Under the pieces are notes generated by a model that saw only the letters and a program-made list of their open reading frames with translations, had not been told where the DNA came from and ran no database searches. Positions 8,698 through 16,771 of a stretch of 64,000 bases of DNA are shown piece by piece. The position numbers were made by a program, and so were the translations under genes. This DNA is from Teretinema sp942493045 (lineage in GTDB: Bacteria; Spirochaetota; Spirochaetia; Treponematales; Treponemataceae). Numbering within the stretch: the first letter of the stretch is position 1; every line of letters begins with the position of its first letter. The stretch lies in NCBI GenBank assembly GCA_942493045.1, contig OW818665.1:2356001-2420000 (forward strand), written 5' to 3'.

Positions 8698-9264
8698 ATG
8701 AAAGCGACATTTCGCTGGAAGCTGCGCGACATTGTGGTGCTGGCCGTGGTGGCGGCCCTGTTGGGCGTCATCTGGATGGGCTGGACCTATGCCTATGAAT
8801 TTCTGAAAGGCCCGCTCAAGGCCCTGCACCCCGGACTGAAGTACCTGCTGGTCGGTTTCTGGTTTACCGGCGGTACCATTCTGCCTTACCTGATCCGCCG
8901 CCCCGGAGCCGCCTTAGCCGGCGAACTGGTCGCGGCCGGCGTTCAGGGACTGATTACCCAGTGGGGTTGGACTTCGCTGCTGTGGGGTTTGGTGCAGGGC
9001 GCGGGTTCGGAATCCATTTTCCTGATCACCGGCTACCGCCGCTGGACGCTTCCGGTCTTCGTGGCTGCGGGCGCCATGGCCGGCGTCTTCAGCTGGGTTT
9101 TGGATTTCTTTTATGAAAACTACACCGCACTCGGCCCGCTCACCTGGCTGATCCAGGTTTTCTCGGCCTCGCTTTCCGGCGCGGTGCTGGCCGGCCTCCT
9201 GGCCTGGCAGCTCGGCAAGGGCCTGGAAAAAGCGGGCATCCGCCCATCCGGCGGAGAAGCTTGA
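8698..9264 (+). CDS. ykoE: ECF transporter S component YkoE (thiamine/HMP)
   Basis: A 188-residue hydrophobic protein with about six membrane segments, matching the YkoE substrate-binding subunit: RDIVVLAVVAALLGVIWMGW at the start, FWFTGGTILPYLIRRPG and GAGSESIF in the middle. It captures thiamine or its hydroxymethylpyrimidine precursor for the energy-coupling-factor importer. The TPP riboswitch just upstream and the ATPase and T subunits downstream support the assignment. SD GAGG lies 7 bases before the ATG. Its stop is one base from the next start. Confidence 0.93.
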   Translation: MKATFRWKLRDIVVLAVVAALLGVIWMGWTYAYEFLKGPLKALHPGLKYLLVGFWFTGGTILPYLIRRPGAALAGELVAAGVQGLITQWGWTSLLWGLVQGAGSESIFLITGYRRWTLPVFVAAGAMAGVFSWVLDFFYENYTALGPLTWLIQVFSASLSGAVLAGLLAWQLGKGLEKAGIRPSGGEA

Positions 9265-9265
9265 G

Positions 9266-10564
9266 ATGAGTGAACCCGTCCTCTGCCTGGAAGATTTTTC
9301 CCTGGTCCGGGACGGGCGTATCCTGATATCCGGCAAGAAATGGTCGGCGGAGCGCGGCTCCCGCATTCTGCTGACCGGCAAGTCCGGCTCGGGCAAGTCT
9401 TCCTTTTTGCTTGCCCTTGCCGGCCTCACTCCGGAACATGCGCCGGGCCTCGAATTGCGGGGGAAGCAAACCGGCCAAAGCCGTACCGGCATGGTTTTCC
9501 AAAACCCCTACTCCCAGCTGGTCTGTCCGACGCTGGACGACGAAATCGCCTTTGCCCTGGAGAACGCCGCCTGGGAAAGCGAACCAATGGCCGCCCGCGT
9601 AAAAGAGCTCAAATCTTTTTTTGAACTGAACGCGCTCGGGGATAGAGCTCCCTGGACTTTTTCCGGCGGCGAGGCCCAGCGCGTCGCCCTGGCCGCCGTC
9701 CTTTCGGCCAAGCCGGAACTCATCCTGCTGGATGAACCCTTAGGTTATCTCGATGAAAACTCGGCCCGCGCTTTTGTGGCCTCCGCCTCGGCCGAAGACC
9801 GCTCGGCTACCTGGATAGTTGTCGATCATAATCCTGCTGCCTGGGCAGCCTGGGCCGACATTCACTACCGGCTCGCTGACGACGGAAAACTCATCCGGGA
9901 AAGCGTTCCCGTATACCGCGTCGCGGAAACACGGCCGGCCCCGCCAGTGCCCGGCGAGATTGCCCCCGCGGTTCTGGAAGTAAGCGGCTTGCGCGCCGGT
10001 TATGGGAAAGGAGCTGACGTTCTGAGTGACTTTTCGCTCACGCTGGAAGAGGGCGAAACGGTAGCGATAGTCGGAGCGAGCGGTTCCGGCAAGTCAACTT
10101 TTTTTCGCTGCCTGACGGGCCAGCTTCCGCTGCGCTCCGGGACTATCAAGGTTGACGGACAGCCCTACCGGCCGCGCAAACGCCACAGCGCTCCCTTTGC
10201 CTGGGTACCGCAGGTAAGCGAACACTATTTTTTATATCCGACTGTCCGCGAGGAATGGAGCAGCGCCCTGGAAGCGGCCCGCGCCTTTGGCCTGGAGCAT
10301 CTGGCGGAGCGTCACCCCTTCACGATCAGCGAGGGCGAAAAGCGGCGCCTTAATCTGGCCTCGGCTCTCGGGACGGGGCGCCGGGTGTTGCTGCTGGATG
10401 AGCCCCAGTTCGGCCTGGACCGCGCCTCCCGGGAGACGCTTGAAACAGCCCTGGCGGAACTGCGGGCCCAGGGCCAGGCGATGCTGATTATCAGCCATGA
10501 AGCAGACTTCTGCGCCCGTGTTGCCCACCGCAGCGTTACCCTGAACGGAGGGACAGGCCAATGA
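9266..10564 (+). CDS. ykoD: ECF transporter duplicated ATPase YkoD
   Basis: A 432-residue protein with two ABC ATPase domains in one chain. The first has Walker A GKSGSGKSS (about residue 38), signature FSGGEAQR and Walker B LILLDEP. The second has Walker A GASGSGKST (about residue 273), a divergent signature ISEGEKRR and Walker B LLLDEP. This fused two-domain arrangement is typical of YkoD, which replaces the EcfA/EcfA' pair and powers uptake through YkoE and YkoC. It is translationally coupled to the next gene by a 4-base overlap. Confidence 0.93.
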   Translation: MSEPVLCLEDFSLVRDGRILISGKKWSAERGSRILLTGKSGSGKSSFLLALAGLTPEHAPGLELRGKQTGQSRTGMVFQNPYSQLVCPTLDDEIAFALENAAWESEPMAARVKELKSFFELNALGDRAPWTFSGGEAQRVALAAVLSAKPELILLDEPLGYLDENSARAFVASASAEDRSATWIVVDHNPAAWAAWADIHYRLADDGKLIRESVPVYRVAETRPAPPVPGEIAPAVLEVSGLRAGYGKGADVLSDFSLTLEEGETVAIVGASGSGKSTFFRCLTGQLPLRSGTIKVDGQPYRPRKRHSAPFAWVPQVSEHYFLYPTVREEWSSALEAARAFGLEHLAERHPFTISEGEKRRLNLASALGTGRRVLLLDEPQFGLDRASRETLETALAELRAQGQAMLIISHEADFCARVAHRSVTLNGGTGQ

Positions 10565-11250
10565 AAGCGCTAACCTACTTTATTATTAATGTCTGCTGCG
10601 TCTTGCCGGTGCTGGCCAGCCTCGACCTCTGGACCCCGCCGCTTTTTCTCGCGCTGGCGTCCCTGACGCTGCTGCTCCGCCGCCCGGACCGCGCCCTGCA
10701 TCTTTGTGCCGCCCTGCTCGGCGCCCTGGTTCTGGCTTTTTGGGTATGGCTTTCCAACCGGCTGTGGACTGTCGGTGTAGATCCGGCCGCGCGGGCCTTG
10801 CTCCTGGCCGTACGCGCCTGGGCCCTGACCGGCATCAGCGCCTCCTTCGCCCTCGGCATCAGACCCGCGCCCCTGCTCAATGAGGCAATGCAGATAACCT
10901 CTCTTTCACCGCGGGTCGGCTTCGCCCTCTACGCGGCGCTCAACACGCTGCCGCGCATGGCAGACGAAGGCAAGCATCTGGACGCGGTACACCGCGTGCG
11001 CCTGGGCGGCAAACGTTCCCCCCTGCTGGTGCGCGCCATCGCCCTGCTGGCCCGAGCTATCCGCTCCGGCGAGCGCTCCGCGCAGTCCCTGGCCTCGAGG
11101 GGCCTGGAGTCGCCGCTGAAACGCAGCTGGTACCGGCCGGTAGCCTGGGAAAAAACAGACACCCTGCAGCTCTTGATCGGCATAGGCATCTCTGGCGCGC
11201 TTTTTACATTTTTGATTATCAGTGGAAAATTCAAATTCGGTTTTTATTAA
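10561..11250 (+). CDS. ykoC: ECF transporter T component YkoC
   Basis: A 229-residue membrane protein of the CbiQ/EcfT family, with several N-terminal membrane helices and one near the C-terminus. The cytoplasmic coupling region contains RSGERSAQSLASRGLESP, equivalent to the Ala-Arg-Gly motifs that contact the ATPases. It starts inside the ykoD stop codon (ATGA overlap). It transmits ATP hydrolysis to the YkoE substrate subunit. Confidence 0.9.
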   Translation: MKALTYFIINVCCVLPVLASLDLWTPPLFLALASLTLLLRRPDRALHLCAALLGALVLAFWVWLSNRLWTVGVDPAARALLLAVRAWALTGISASFALGIRPAPLLNEAMQITSLSPRVGFALYAALNTLPRMADEGKHLDAVHRVRLGGKRSPLLVRAIALLARAIRSGERSAQSLASRGLESPLKRSWYRPVAWEKTDTLQLLIGIGISGALFTFLIISGKFKFGFY

Positions 11251-11276
11251 TCAGAAAAGACACAAGGGAGAAAATT

Positions 11277-11579
11277 ATGAAATCAGCAATGGCAATTCAA
11301 TGCCTGCCCCAGGGACTTAACGGCAAAGCGGAAATATACAAGGCGGTGGACAAGGCTATCGAAGTAATCGAAGCCTCCGCCCTGCCCTACACGGTCGGCC
11401 CATTCGAAACCGTAGTGGAGGGTCCATTGGAGCAGCTGTTGAAACTGGCTCATGACGCCCACAGCGCCGCCCTTTCTTCCGGAGCCGAGGGAGTTGCCAC
11501 CTATATCAAACTCTTCTCCTCGGCCGACCTCGGCTCAAGCGAGGAAAAAACCGCTAAGTACCGGGCCAAGGGACATTGA
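11277..11579 (+). CDS. Thiamine-binding protein (MTH1187/YkoF-type domain)
   Basis: A 100-residue soluble protein with one MTH1187/YkoF-like domain: MAIQCLPQG at the start, then IEVIEASALPYTVGPFETVVEG, which forms the ligand pocket in this family. B. subtilis YkoF has two such domains and binds thiamine; this is the single-domain form. It is the last gene of the TPP-controlled operon, 26 bases after ykoC, with SD AAGGGAG upstream. It probably binds thiamine or HMP in the cytoplasm. Confidence 0.87.
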   Translation: MKSAMAIQCLPQGLNGKAEIYKAVDKAIEVIEASALPYTVGPFETVVEGPLEQLLKLAHDAHSAALSSGAEGVATYIKLFSSADLGSSEEKTAKYRAKGH

Positions 11580-11673
11580 GGGAGCGGAAAAATCAATGAT
11601 TTAACCTTCTATAAAGCATATCGCTCAAGCTACCAGAATCGATGCTCAACCGGCTCCGCTCACTCCTAAACCT

Positions 11674-12024
11674 TTAGAGGTCCCCTTTTATCTTATTATC
11701 ATCATCCAGCAGGACCACGTTCGGCTGCCAGCTGTCGGCGTCGGCGCTGTCGATGCGGGTGTAGGTCACGATGATCACGCGGTCGCCGGGGGCCACCAGG
11801 CGGGCGGCAGCGCCGTTGAGGCAGATCTCGCCAGGGGCGCCCTTAATGATGTAGGTTGAAAAGCGGGCGCCGTTATTCATGTTGAAAATATCGACCTTCT
11901 CGAACGGGTACATTCCGGCGGCCCGGTAAAGCAGCGGGTCGATCGAGATCGAGCCTTCGTAGTTCAGGTCGGCGCCGGTGACGGTGGCGCGGTGCAGCTT
12001 TGATTTTAAGACTTCGATATTCAT
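11674..12024 (-). CDS. panD: Aspartate 1-decarboxylase
   Basis: A 116-residue protein. The Gly24-Ser25 pair in NYEGSISID is the self-cleavage site that creates the pyruvoyl cofactor; Lys9 and Tyr58-region residues are in the expected places, and NGAAARL follows. It makes beta-alanine from aspartate for pantothenate. It starts at 12024, sharing one base with the coaX stop (TGATG). The longer upstream frame lies inside coaX and is not used. It is the last gene of the six-gene operon. No clear terminator is visible before the converging thiamine operon. Confidence 0.96.
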   Translation of the reverse strand: MNIEVLKSKLHRATVTGADLNYEGSISIDPLLYRAAGMYPFEKVDIFNMNNGARFSTYIIKGAPGEICLNGAAARLVAPGDRVIIVTYTRIDSADADSWQPNVVLLDDDNKIKGDL

Positions 12025-12794
12025 CAGCGGTTTATCTCCAGGGCGGTTTTCAAGCCGAGCAGTACCAGGTCCGGAACGATTTCGGTAAAGATGGCGCTGT
12101 CCTCGAACAGGCGCGAAAAGCCGCCGGTACCGATTACCACCGGTTCGCGGCCCTCGAAGCATTCGGCCTTAAAGCGGCTTACCAGTTCGCGCATCATACC
12201 GATGTGCCCGTAAAAAAGACCGGACTGAATTGCCTCGCTGGTGGAATTGCCGCAGGCGCCCTGCGGTTTGAGAATCTCCACCGAGGGCAGTTTGGCCGTT
12301 CCCGTTTCCAGCGCCGTCATGGACATCTTCAAGCCGGCGGCGATTGAGCCGCCCAGATAATTTTTATCCCGGGTGATGGCGTCAAAGGTAGTGGCCGTTC
12401 CCATATCGATGATAATCAGGTCCTTTTCCGGATAGCGGGTGATGCCGCCGATGGCGTTGGCGATGCGGTCGGCGCCGATATCGCGCGGGTTGCTGTAGCG
12501 GATTTTCAGGCCGGTCTTGATTCCGGCCTGCACGAAAAAGGCTTCCTGCTTAAAGTACTTCAGGCAGGCGCTGCCCAGCGAATGGTTGATCGCCGGCACG
12601 ACGCTGCAGCAGACAATGGCGCGCACCGCGTCCGGCTCAAAGCCGTTCTCGCGGATCACGGCCCGCAAAAAAAGGCCCAGCTCGTCTGAGCTGGTAGCCA
12701 CGCTGGTGATGCGCCTGAACTGCAGGACCAGCTGGTCGTCACGGAAAATTCCACCGAGAATTTGGGTGTTCCCGACATCAAGCGTTAAAATCAT
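12024..12794 (-). CDS. coaX: Type III pantothenate kinase
   Basis: A 256-residue protein of the ASKHA fold: LTLDVGNTQILGG (phosphate 1), NPRDIGADRIANAIG and LIIIDMGTATTFD (phosphate 2 and adenosine regions) are diagnostic of CoaX. It phosphorylates pantothenate, the first step of CoA synthesis, and unlike CoaA is not feedback-inhibited by CoA. It overlaps coaB by 17 bases and panD by one, so translation is probably coupled. Confidence 0.96.
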   Translation of the reverse strand: MILTLDVGNTQILGGIFRDDQLVLQFRRITSVATSSDELGLFLRAVIRENGFEPDAVRAIVCCSVVPAINHSLGSACLKYFKQEAFFVQAGIKTGLKIRYSNPRDIGADRIANAIGGITRYPEKDLIIIDMGTATTFDAITRDKNYLGGSIAAGLKMSMTALETGTAKLPSVEILKPQGACGNSTSEAIQSGLFYGHIGMMRELVSRFKAECFEGREPVVIGTGGFSRLFEDSAIFTEIVPDLVLLGLKTALEINR

Positions 12795-13458
12795 TAGGGG
12801 TCTCCTTGTATAAAAAATCGGCCAGTTCTGCGCAGCCGGAAAACCGGGCGACGCATTCCAGTCCGCCAGGACCGTTTTGCCAGGCCTGAAAGGGATGCGA
12901 GTATTCGGTTATCTCGGTTAAGTCATTAGAAATTACCAGAGAGCACTCCGCGCGCAGGAAAAGCTCCAGCACGGATTGCTCCCGCTCCGCCGCGGCCGCT
13001 CCATTGGTCAGCTTAAAGGCCACGATCCGGCATAAGGGGTTAAGCGACCACACGCGCAGCGAGTCCAGCAGTTTCGGATTTTCTTTCAGATGTATCGACA
13101 CCTCCGCCCCGGACGCGATCTTGGGTACCTCAGATGGATCATAGGAGACACCGTTAATTTCGATAGCGGCGGTGTGATAGTCGCTGACGGCGGCGGCGTG
13201 CACGACCAAATCGAAGCGCTCCGCGCCGAGAGTCGACCGCAGCAGGGCGGCAAGGTCTCGGTAGCTGCGGTAGTTGCGGCAGCGCGCGGCAAGGCGCGGC
13301 TGGACGGCGCGCTCGGCCATCAGAGCGGTTACCTCGCAACCTCGTTGCTGAAGGTGGTCGGCCAGGGCCGAGGCGGTACGCCCGGTGGAAAAATTGCAGA
13401 TGCTGCGGATCTGGTCGACCGGCTCCTCGGTTCCGCCTCCGGTAATCAGCACCCGCAC
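12778..13458 (-). CDS. coaB: Phosphopantothenate-cysteine ligase (unfused CoaB)
   Basis: A 226-residue protein starting MRVLITGGGTEEPVDQIRSI, the nucleotide-binding start of CoaB, with NFSTGRTASALAD and, later, AAVSDY and AFKLTNG. In most bacteria CoaB is the C-terminal half of a bifunctional Dfp protein; here it is separate, as in streptococci and enterococci. It condenses 4'-phosphopantothenate with cysteine. It overlaps coaC by 13 bases and coaX by 17. Confidence 0.93.
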   Translation of the reverse strand: MRVLITGGGTEEPVDQIRSICNFSTGRTASALADHLQQRGCEVTALMAERAVQPRLAARCRNYRSYRDLAALLRSTLGAERFDLVVHAAAVSDYHTAAIEINGVSYDPSEVPKIASGAEVSIHLKENPKLLDSLRVWSLNPLCRIVAFKLTNGAAAAEREQSVLELFLRAECSLVISNDLTEITEYSHPFQAWQNGPGGLECVARFSGCAELADFLYKETPNDFNA

Positions 13459-13997
13459 AGTAATTCTCCGATTCGCTCGGCCACGAAGTCAGCGCCGATC
13501 AGCCGCCCTTCTCCGACCGCGCCGCAGGCCAGGCGGCCCGCTTCCGTCGGCAGGATGGTCGCGCCCCACTGCCGCAGTTTTTCCAGGGAAGCGCGAACGG
13601 CCGGATGGGCAAACATTTCGCAGTTCATGGCCGGCGCCAGCCACAGCGGTTTCCGAAAATTATTGGCCAGGCAAAGCGCGCCGAAGAGATCGTCGCAGAG
13701 GCCGGCAGCCAGGCGGTTTAAAAGATTCGCCGAAGCCGGATAAGCCAGAATCAGATCGGCCCAGTTATGGGCCAGCGTGATGTGCGGGGTATAGTCGGGC
13801 CTTCCGCCGAACAGGTCAGTGAGTACCGGCCGGCCGGTCAGGCCCTCCAGAGAGGCAGTGCCGATAAAGCGCAGGGCTCCCTGCGAAACGGTGCTTTGCA
13901 CGGTATAACCCTCGGCTACCAGACGGGAGGCCAGGGCGCAGGCCTTGTAGCAGGAAATGGATCCTGAAAGATGCAGCAGTATATTACCTTTGGACAT
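13446..13997 (-). CDS. coaC: Phosphopantothenoylcysteine decarboxylase (unfused CoaC)
   Basis: A 183-residue HFCD-family flavoprotein: LHLSGSISCYKACALASRL is the FMN-binding start, and APAMNCEMF is the conserved PxMNxxM substrate motif. RLACGAVGEGR carries the active-site cysteine. It decarboxylates phosphopantothenoylcysteine to 4'-phosphopantetheine. The protein ends after this domain and coaB begins in another frame within the last 13 bases, so the two activities are encoded separately by genuine overlap and not by one fused reading frame. Confidence 0.93.
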   Translation of the reverse strand: MSKGNILLHLSGSISCYKACALASRLVAEGYTVQSTVSQGALRFIGTASLEGLTGRPVLTDLFGGRPDYTPHITLAHNWADLILAYPASANLLNRLAAGLCDDLFGALCLANNFRKPLWLAPAMNCEMFAHPAVRASLEKLRQWGATILPTEAGRLACGAVGEGRLIGADFVAERIGELLCGC

Positions 13998-14787
13998 TGT
14001 CGATTAACCTCACCTCTTCCAGAAACACCGCGCCGAACAGGCGCCCCTCGCGCTCCTCCAGATAGTCCACCCGGAAACCGGCCCCTTCAAGCTGAGCGCG
14101 GATGGCCGGAAGGCTTTCGCCCGAGGAGAGAGAGCGGTAAAAGGTCGGGGCCTGCAGGAGGCCGGCCGGCGAGAGCCGGCGGTTACGGGAGCTGAGCGCC
14201 AGGCCGCTTTCTTCGCGTACCAGAGGGCAGGGAATCACCTCGGTGTCCATAAAGAAGGCTTCGGCCATGCCGCGAATCAACTGATACTGCTGGTAATCCT
14301 TTTCGCCGAAGTAAGCGCGTTGCGGCCGGATGATGTTAAAAAGTTTCATCACCACCGTCAGCACGCCCTCAAAATGCCCCGGCCGGCTCGCGCCGCACAA
14401 TTCGGCGCTCAGGGTGTTTTCGGAAAGCCGGTAACGGTATTCATCCGGATACATTTCCCGGTAGTCCGGCGCGAACAGATAAGAGACGCCCTCCCGCTCC
14501 AGCAGGGCGCAATCCCCGGCGAAGCTGACCGGATAGCCGGACAAGTCGGACGGATTATTAAACTGAGTGGGATTCAAAAAGATACTGACCACCGTCAGCG
14601 CGTTTTCCGCGCGGCATCGCCGCACCAAAGACAGATGGCCCTCATGCAGGGCGCCCATGGTTGGCACAAAGCCAATGCCAGTGACAGCGGTATCGCCGGT
14701 GGCAGCGTTGTGGCCGGTGGCGGCGTTGTAGCCGGTGGCGGCCGCCCGGATTGTCCGCCATTGCGATACGGTATTGATGATTATCAT
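13984..14787 (-). CDS. panC: Pantothenate synthetase with a repeat insertion near the N-terminus
   Basis: A 267-residue protein. GFVPTMGALHEGH carries the HIGH-like nucleotide motif; FLNPTQF, GEKDYQQ and SSRNRRLSP follow in the usual order. It joins pantoate and beta-alanine using ATP. Between the first strand (residues 1-14) and the GFVPTMG motif there are about 20 extra residues made of ATG(Y/H/D)(N/T)A repeats, encoded by an 18-bp tandem repeat; most PanC proteins have a short loop there. It overlaps panB by 4 bases and coaC by 14. Confidence 0.95.
   Translation of the reverse strand: MIIINTVSQWRTIRAAATGYNAATGHNAATGDTAVTGIGFVPTMGALHEGHLSLVRRCRAENALTVVSIFLNPTQFNNPSDLSGYPVSFAGDCALLEREGVSYLFAPDYREMYPDEYRYRLSENTLSAELCGASRPGHFEGVLTVVMKLFNIIRPQRAYFGEKDYQQYQLIRGMAEAFFMDTEVIPCPLVREESGLALSSRNRRLSPAGLLQAPTFYRSLSSGESLPAIRAQLEGAGFRVDYLEEREGRLFGAVFLEEVRLIDNVQR
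14677..14748. repeat. Tandem repeat of 18 bp, about four units, inside panC
   Basis: Units start at 14677 (degenerate), 14695, 14713 and 14731 (partial). Consensus is GCCGGTGGCGGCGTTGTA. The period is a multiple of three, so copy-number change keeps the panC frame. Confidence 0.85.
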
Positions 14788-15572
14788 GATACAAACACCT
14801 CACGTTCGGAGGGGAAGGAAACATCGGCGACATCACGGCAGTAATTTTCCACGGCTGAGGAAACCAGGGCAGCGCCGTCCAGATACTGCCGCGCGTAACT
14901 TGTTTTCAGGGAGGTGAAGCCCAGCAGGTCATGCAGCACCAGCACCTGTCCGTCCACCGCGCGGCCGGCGCCGATACCGATCACCGGAATGTCCAGGGCA
15001 GAGGTAATCGCAGCGGCCAGCGCTTCCGGAACGCATTCCAGCACCAGGGCAAAACAGCCAGAGAGTTGGAGGCGCTGGGCCTGCTCCATCAGGGCCTCGG
15101 CCGAGGCCTGGTCGCGGCCCTGTACCCGCCAGCCGCCAAGGCTGTGGTAAAACTGCGGGGTCAACCCCAAATGGCCCATTACCGGGATGCCGGAGTGCAC
15201 CAGATGTTCGATCACCAGTTCATTGCCGGTCAAGCCTTCCAGCTTGACGGCGTTCGCGCCGGCGCGCAGCAGTTCGCCGGCGGCTCGGGCGGCGCGGGAG
15301 CGTCCCTGCCGGTAACTGAGAAAGGGCATGTCGGCTGTTATGAAGGTATCGCCGGCGGCGCGGCGCACGGCAGCGGTATGGCGGACCATCATCGAAAGCG
15401 TTGCCGGCAGCGTGGTCTGCTCTCCGTAAACCACCATGGCGCAGCTGTCGCCAACCAGCAGGCAATCCAGGGAAGTGCTTCCGAGAATGGCGGCAAAGGT
15501 AGCGTCATAACAGGTGAGCATAGAAATTTTCTGATTGTTTTTTTTCCGCAGGGGAAAATCGAGAATAGTCAT
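14784..15572 (-). CDS. panB: 3-methyl-2-oxobutanoate hydroxymethyltransferase
   Basis: A 262-residue protein of the usual PanB length. SMLTCYDATFAAI is the N-terminal signature, VGDSCAMVVYG the metal-binding segment (Asp), and AVKLEG and GHLGLTPQ follow. It makes ketopantoate from ketoisovalerate and methylene-tetrahydrofolate. It is the first gene of panB-panC-coaC-coaB-coaX-panD; the ketopantoate reductase gene panE is not in this stretch. AGGA upstream serves as a Shine-Dalgarno. Confidence 0.96.
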   Translation of the reverse strand: MTILDFPLRKKNNQKISMLTCYDATFAAILGSTSLDCLLVGDSCAMVVYGEQTTLPATLSMMVRHTAAVRRAAGDTFITADMPFLSYRQGRSRAARAAGELLRAGANAVKLEGLTGNELVIEHLVHSGIPVMGHLGLTPQFYHSLGGWRVQGRDQASAEALMEQAQRLQLSGCFALVLECVPEALAAAITSALDIPVIGIGAGRAVDGQVLVLHDLLGFTSLKTSYARQYLDGAALVSSAVENYCRDVADVSFPSEREVFVS

Positions 15573-15677
15573 AGTACCTGTCCTTCTGGATCAAGTCTGT
15601 TTTTTTCCGTTCCGTTCGTAAAGCATGTACGGGGAATCACCGTCCCAACGGGATCGCTGTTCCGTGAACAGGAATAA

Positions 15678-15704
15678 CCTGTTTCGCCGTTTTATGCAAG
15701 CGGG
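15678..15704 (+). repeat. 27-bp direct repeat, left copy
   Basis: It reads CCTGTTTCGCCGTTTTATGC and continues AAGCGGG. The right copy at 16678-16704 differs at one base and is exactly 1000 bp away. The pair flanks the AT-rich SH3-domain gene. Confidence 0.85.
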
Positions 15705-15861
15705 CAGCGATTTTTGGAAATAACTCGCTCAGTACATCAGACGGCACGTAGCTTGTTTTTTATCGCTCCACAGAGATATATTTAGGGTATTATATATCAT
15801 TAGCGAAATAACAAGCCAAATCTGGCTGCTACCAGATTTTTCGTATAACGGAGGATATAGT

Positions 15862-16602
15862 ATGAAGATTTTTTGTATAACAGTAAGTATGTTTTTTCTG
15901 GCATGCGGAGTTGTTGCTCAAGACCCAATTGACAGCAGTAAAAACGGGACGATTATTAGCATCGAAAACGATGGAAATATTCAAAAAGTCGTGCGGGAGC
16001 AGCGTCAGCAAATAACAATTGGAAATTTAGCCACTGAAGCAAAGCGCTCTGTGTACGCACAGCCAGCTCAAAACAACTCTCAGCCTATAGCAATGCTCAA
16101 AATGGGAGAAACTATACAAGCGTATAAGATAGCAGTCATGACAAATACCGATACTGCAACAGTAAATTCCTGGCTTTATGTATCGACCGAAAACAACATA
16201 CAGGGCTGGATCAACTTCGGAGAGTTTGATCCTTATTCGAATAACTGCTGGGAAATTGTTGAAAGAATTACCAATAGCGCGGGACAATGGACTGTGAGAA
16301 AATTGGATCAATATCTGTCTGTTTTTGACTTGCATACTATATATTCAGAGCCAGGGGAGATAGAAAGCAATGCTTTGTTTACTTTGAGCCGGGAGGGGAC
16401 AAGCCAACAGATTAACTTTACTGTGTTAGCTATTACAGAAGAAACAGATACCATTGGTGATATGAAAGACCATTGGTTGAAGATCATAGATGGTCAGGGC
16501 CGAATCGGCTGGATTTTCGGCGAATACACCGATGCTATGCGCGGAGGCCCCAAGTATTCAATCCCAGAGCCTACTATTCAATTTGTTCTGGGATCTTACT
16601 AA
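15862..16602 (+). CDS. Exported protein with bacterial SH3-like domains
   Basis: A 246-residue protein with SD GGAGG 7 bases before the ATG. Residues 1-20 form a signal peptide (cleavage probably after GVVA; Cys at residue 15 is a poor lipobox). Two SH3b-like segments are visible: one around SVYAQPAQNN to NIQGWINFGEF, another ending in WLKIIDGQGRIGWIFGEY. Such domains usually bind peptidoglycan or proteins in the periplasm. The gene is clearly more AT-rich than its neighbours and sits between 27-bp direct repeats, so it may have been acquired. Confidence 0.65.
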   Translation: MKIFCITVSMFFLACGVVAQDPIDSSKNGTIISIENDGNIQKVVREQRQQITIGNLATEAKRSVYAQPAQNNSQPIAMLKMGETIQAYKIAVMTNTDTATVNSWLYVSTENNIQGWINFGEFDPYSNNCWEIVERITNSAGQWTVRKLDQYLSVFDLHTIYSEPGEIESNALFTLSREGTSQQINFTVLAITEETDTIGDMKDHWLKIIDGQGRIGWIFGEYTDAMRGGPKYSIPEPTIQFVLGSY

Positions 16603-16677
16603 GCCCCCCTCTGTTTGTGCTTGTTGTATGGCACTCCCAACTCAATTTTCTGAAAGCGAATAGGTGAAAATCAATTG

Positions 16678-16704
16678 CCTGTTTCGCCGTTTTACGCAAG
16701 CGGG
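16678..16704 (+). repeat. 27-bp direct repeat, right copy
   Basis: It matches 15678-15704 at 26 of 27 positions and ends 25 bases before the -35 box of moxR. Confidence 0.85.
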
Positions 16705-16729
16705 TGATACTTTCGGGTTAATTTCATGA

Positions 16730-16758
16730 TTGACAGCACCACAGTCATGTCCTATTCT
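16730..16758 (+). promoter_or_regulatory. Promoter of the moxR operon
   Basis: Perfect TTGACA at 16730-16735, a 17-bp spacer and TATTCT at 16753-16758. Expected start is about 16765, leaving a leader of about 7 bases without a Shine-Dalgarno before the ATG at 16772. Confidence 0.7.
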
Positions 16759-16771
16759 GAGATCATACTCT

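Noticed and set aside
13446..13997. Frameshifted fused coaBC
   Set aside because: Both parts have proper ends and starts, overlap by 13 bases, and separate CoaB and CoaC are known in other bacteria.
14677..14748. Possible CRISPR repeat
   Set aside because: Contiguous 18-bp units without spacers, in frame within panC.
14931..15677. 248-codon plus-strand frame
   Set aside because: Antisense to panB; low-complexity and no SD.
15678..16704. Insertion sequence
   Set aside because: Direct repeats are present but there is no transposase and no terminal inverted repeats.
16730..16771. TTG start extending MoxR by 14 residues
   Set aside because: The TTG is the first triplet of a perfect -35 box; the ATG at 16772 fits family length.
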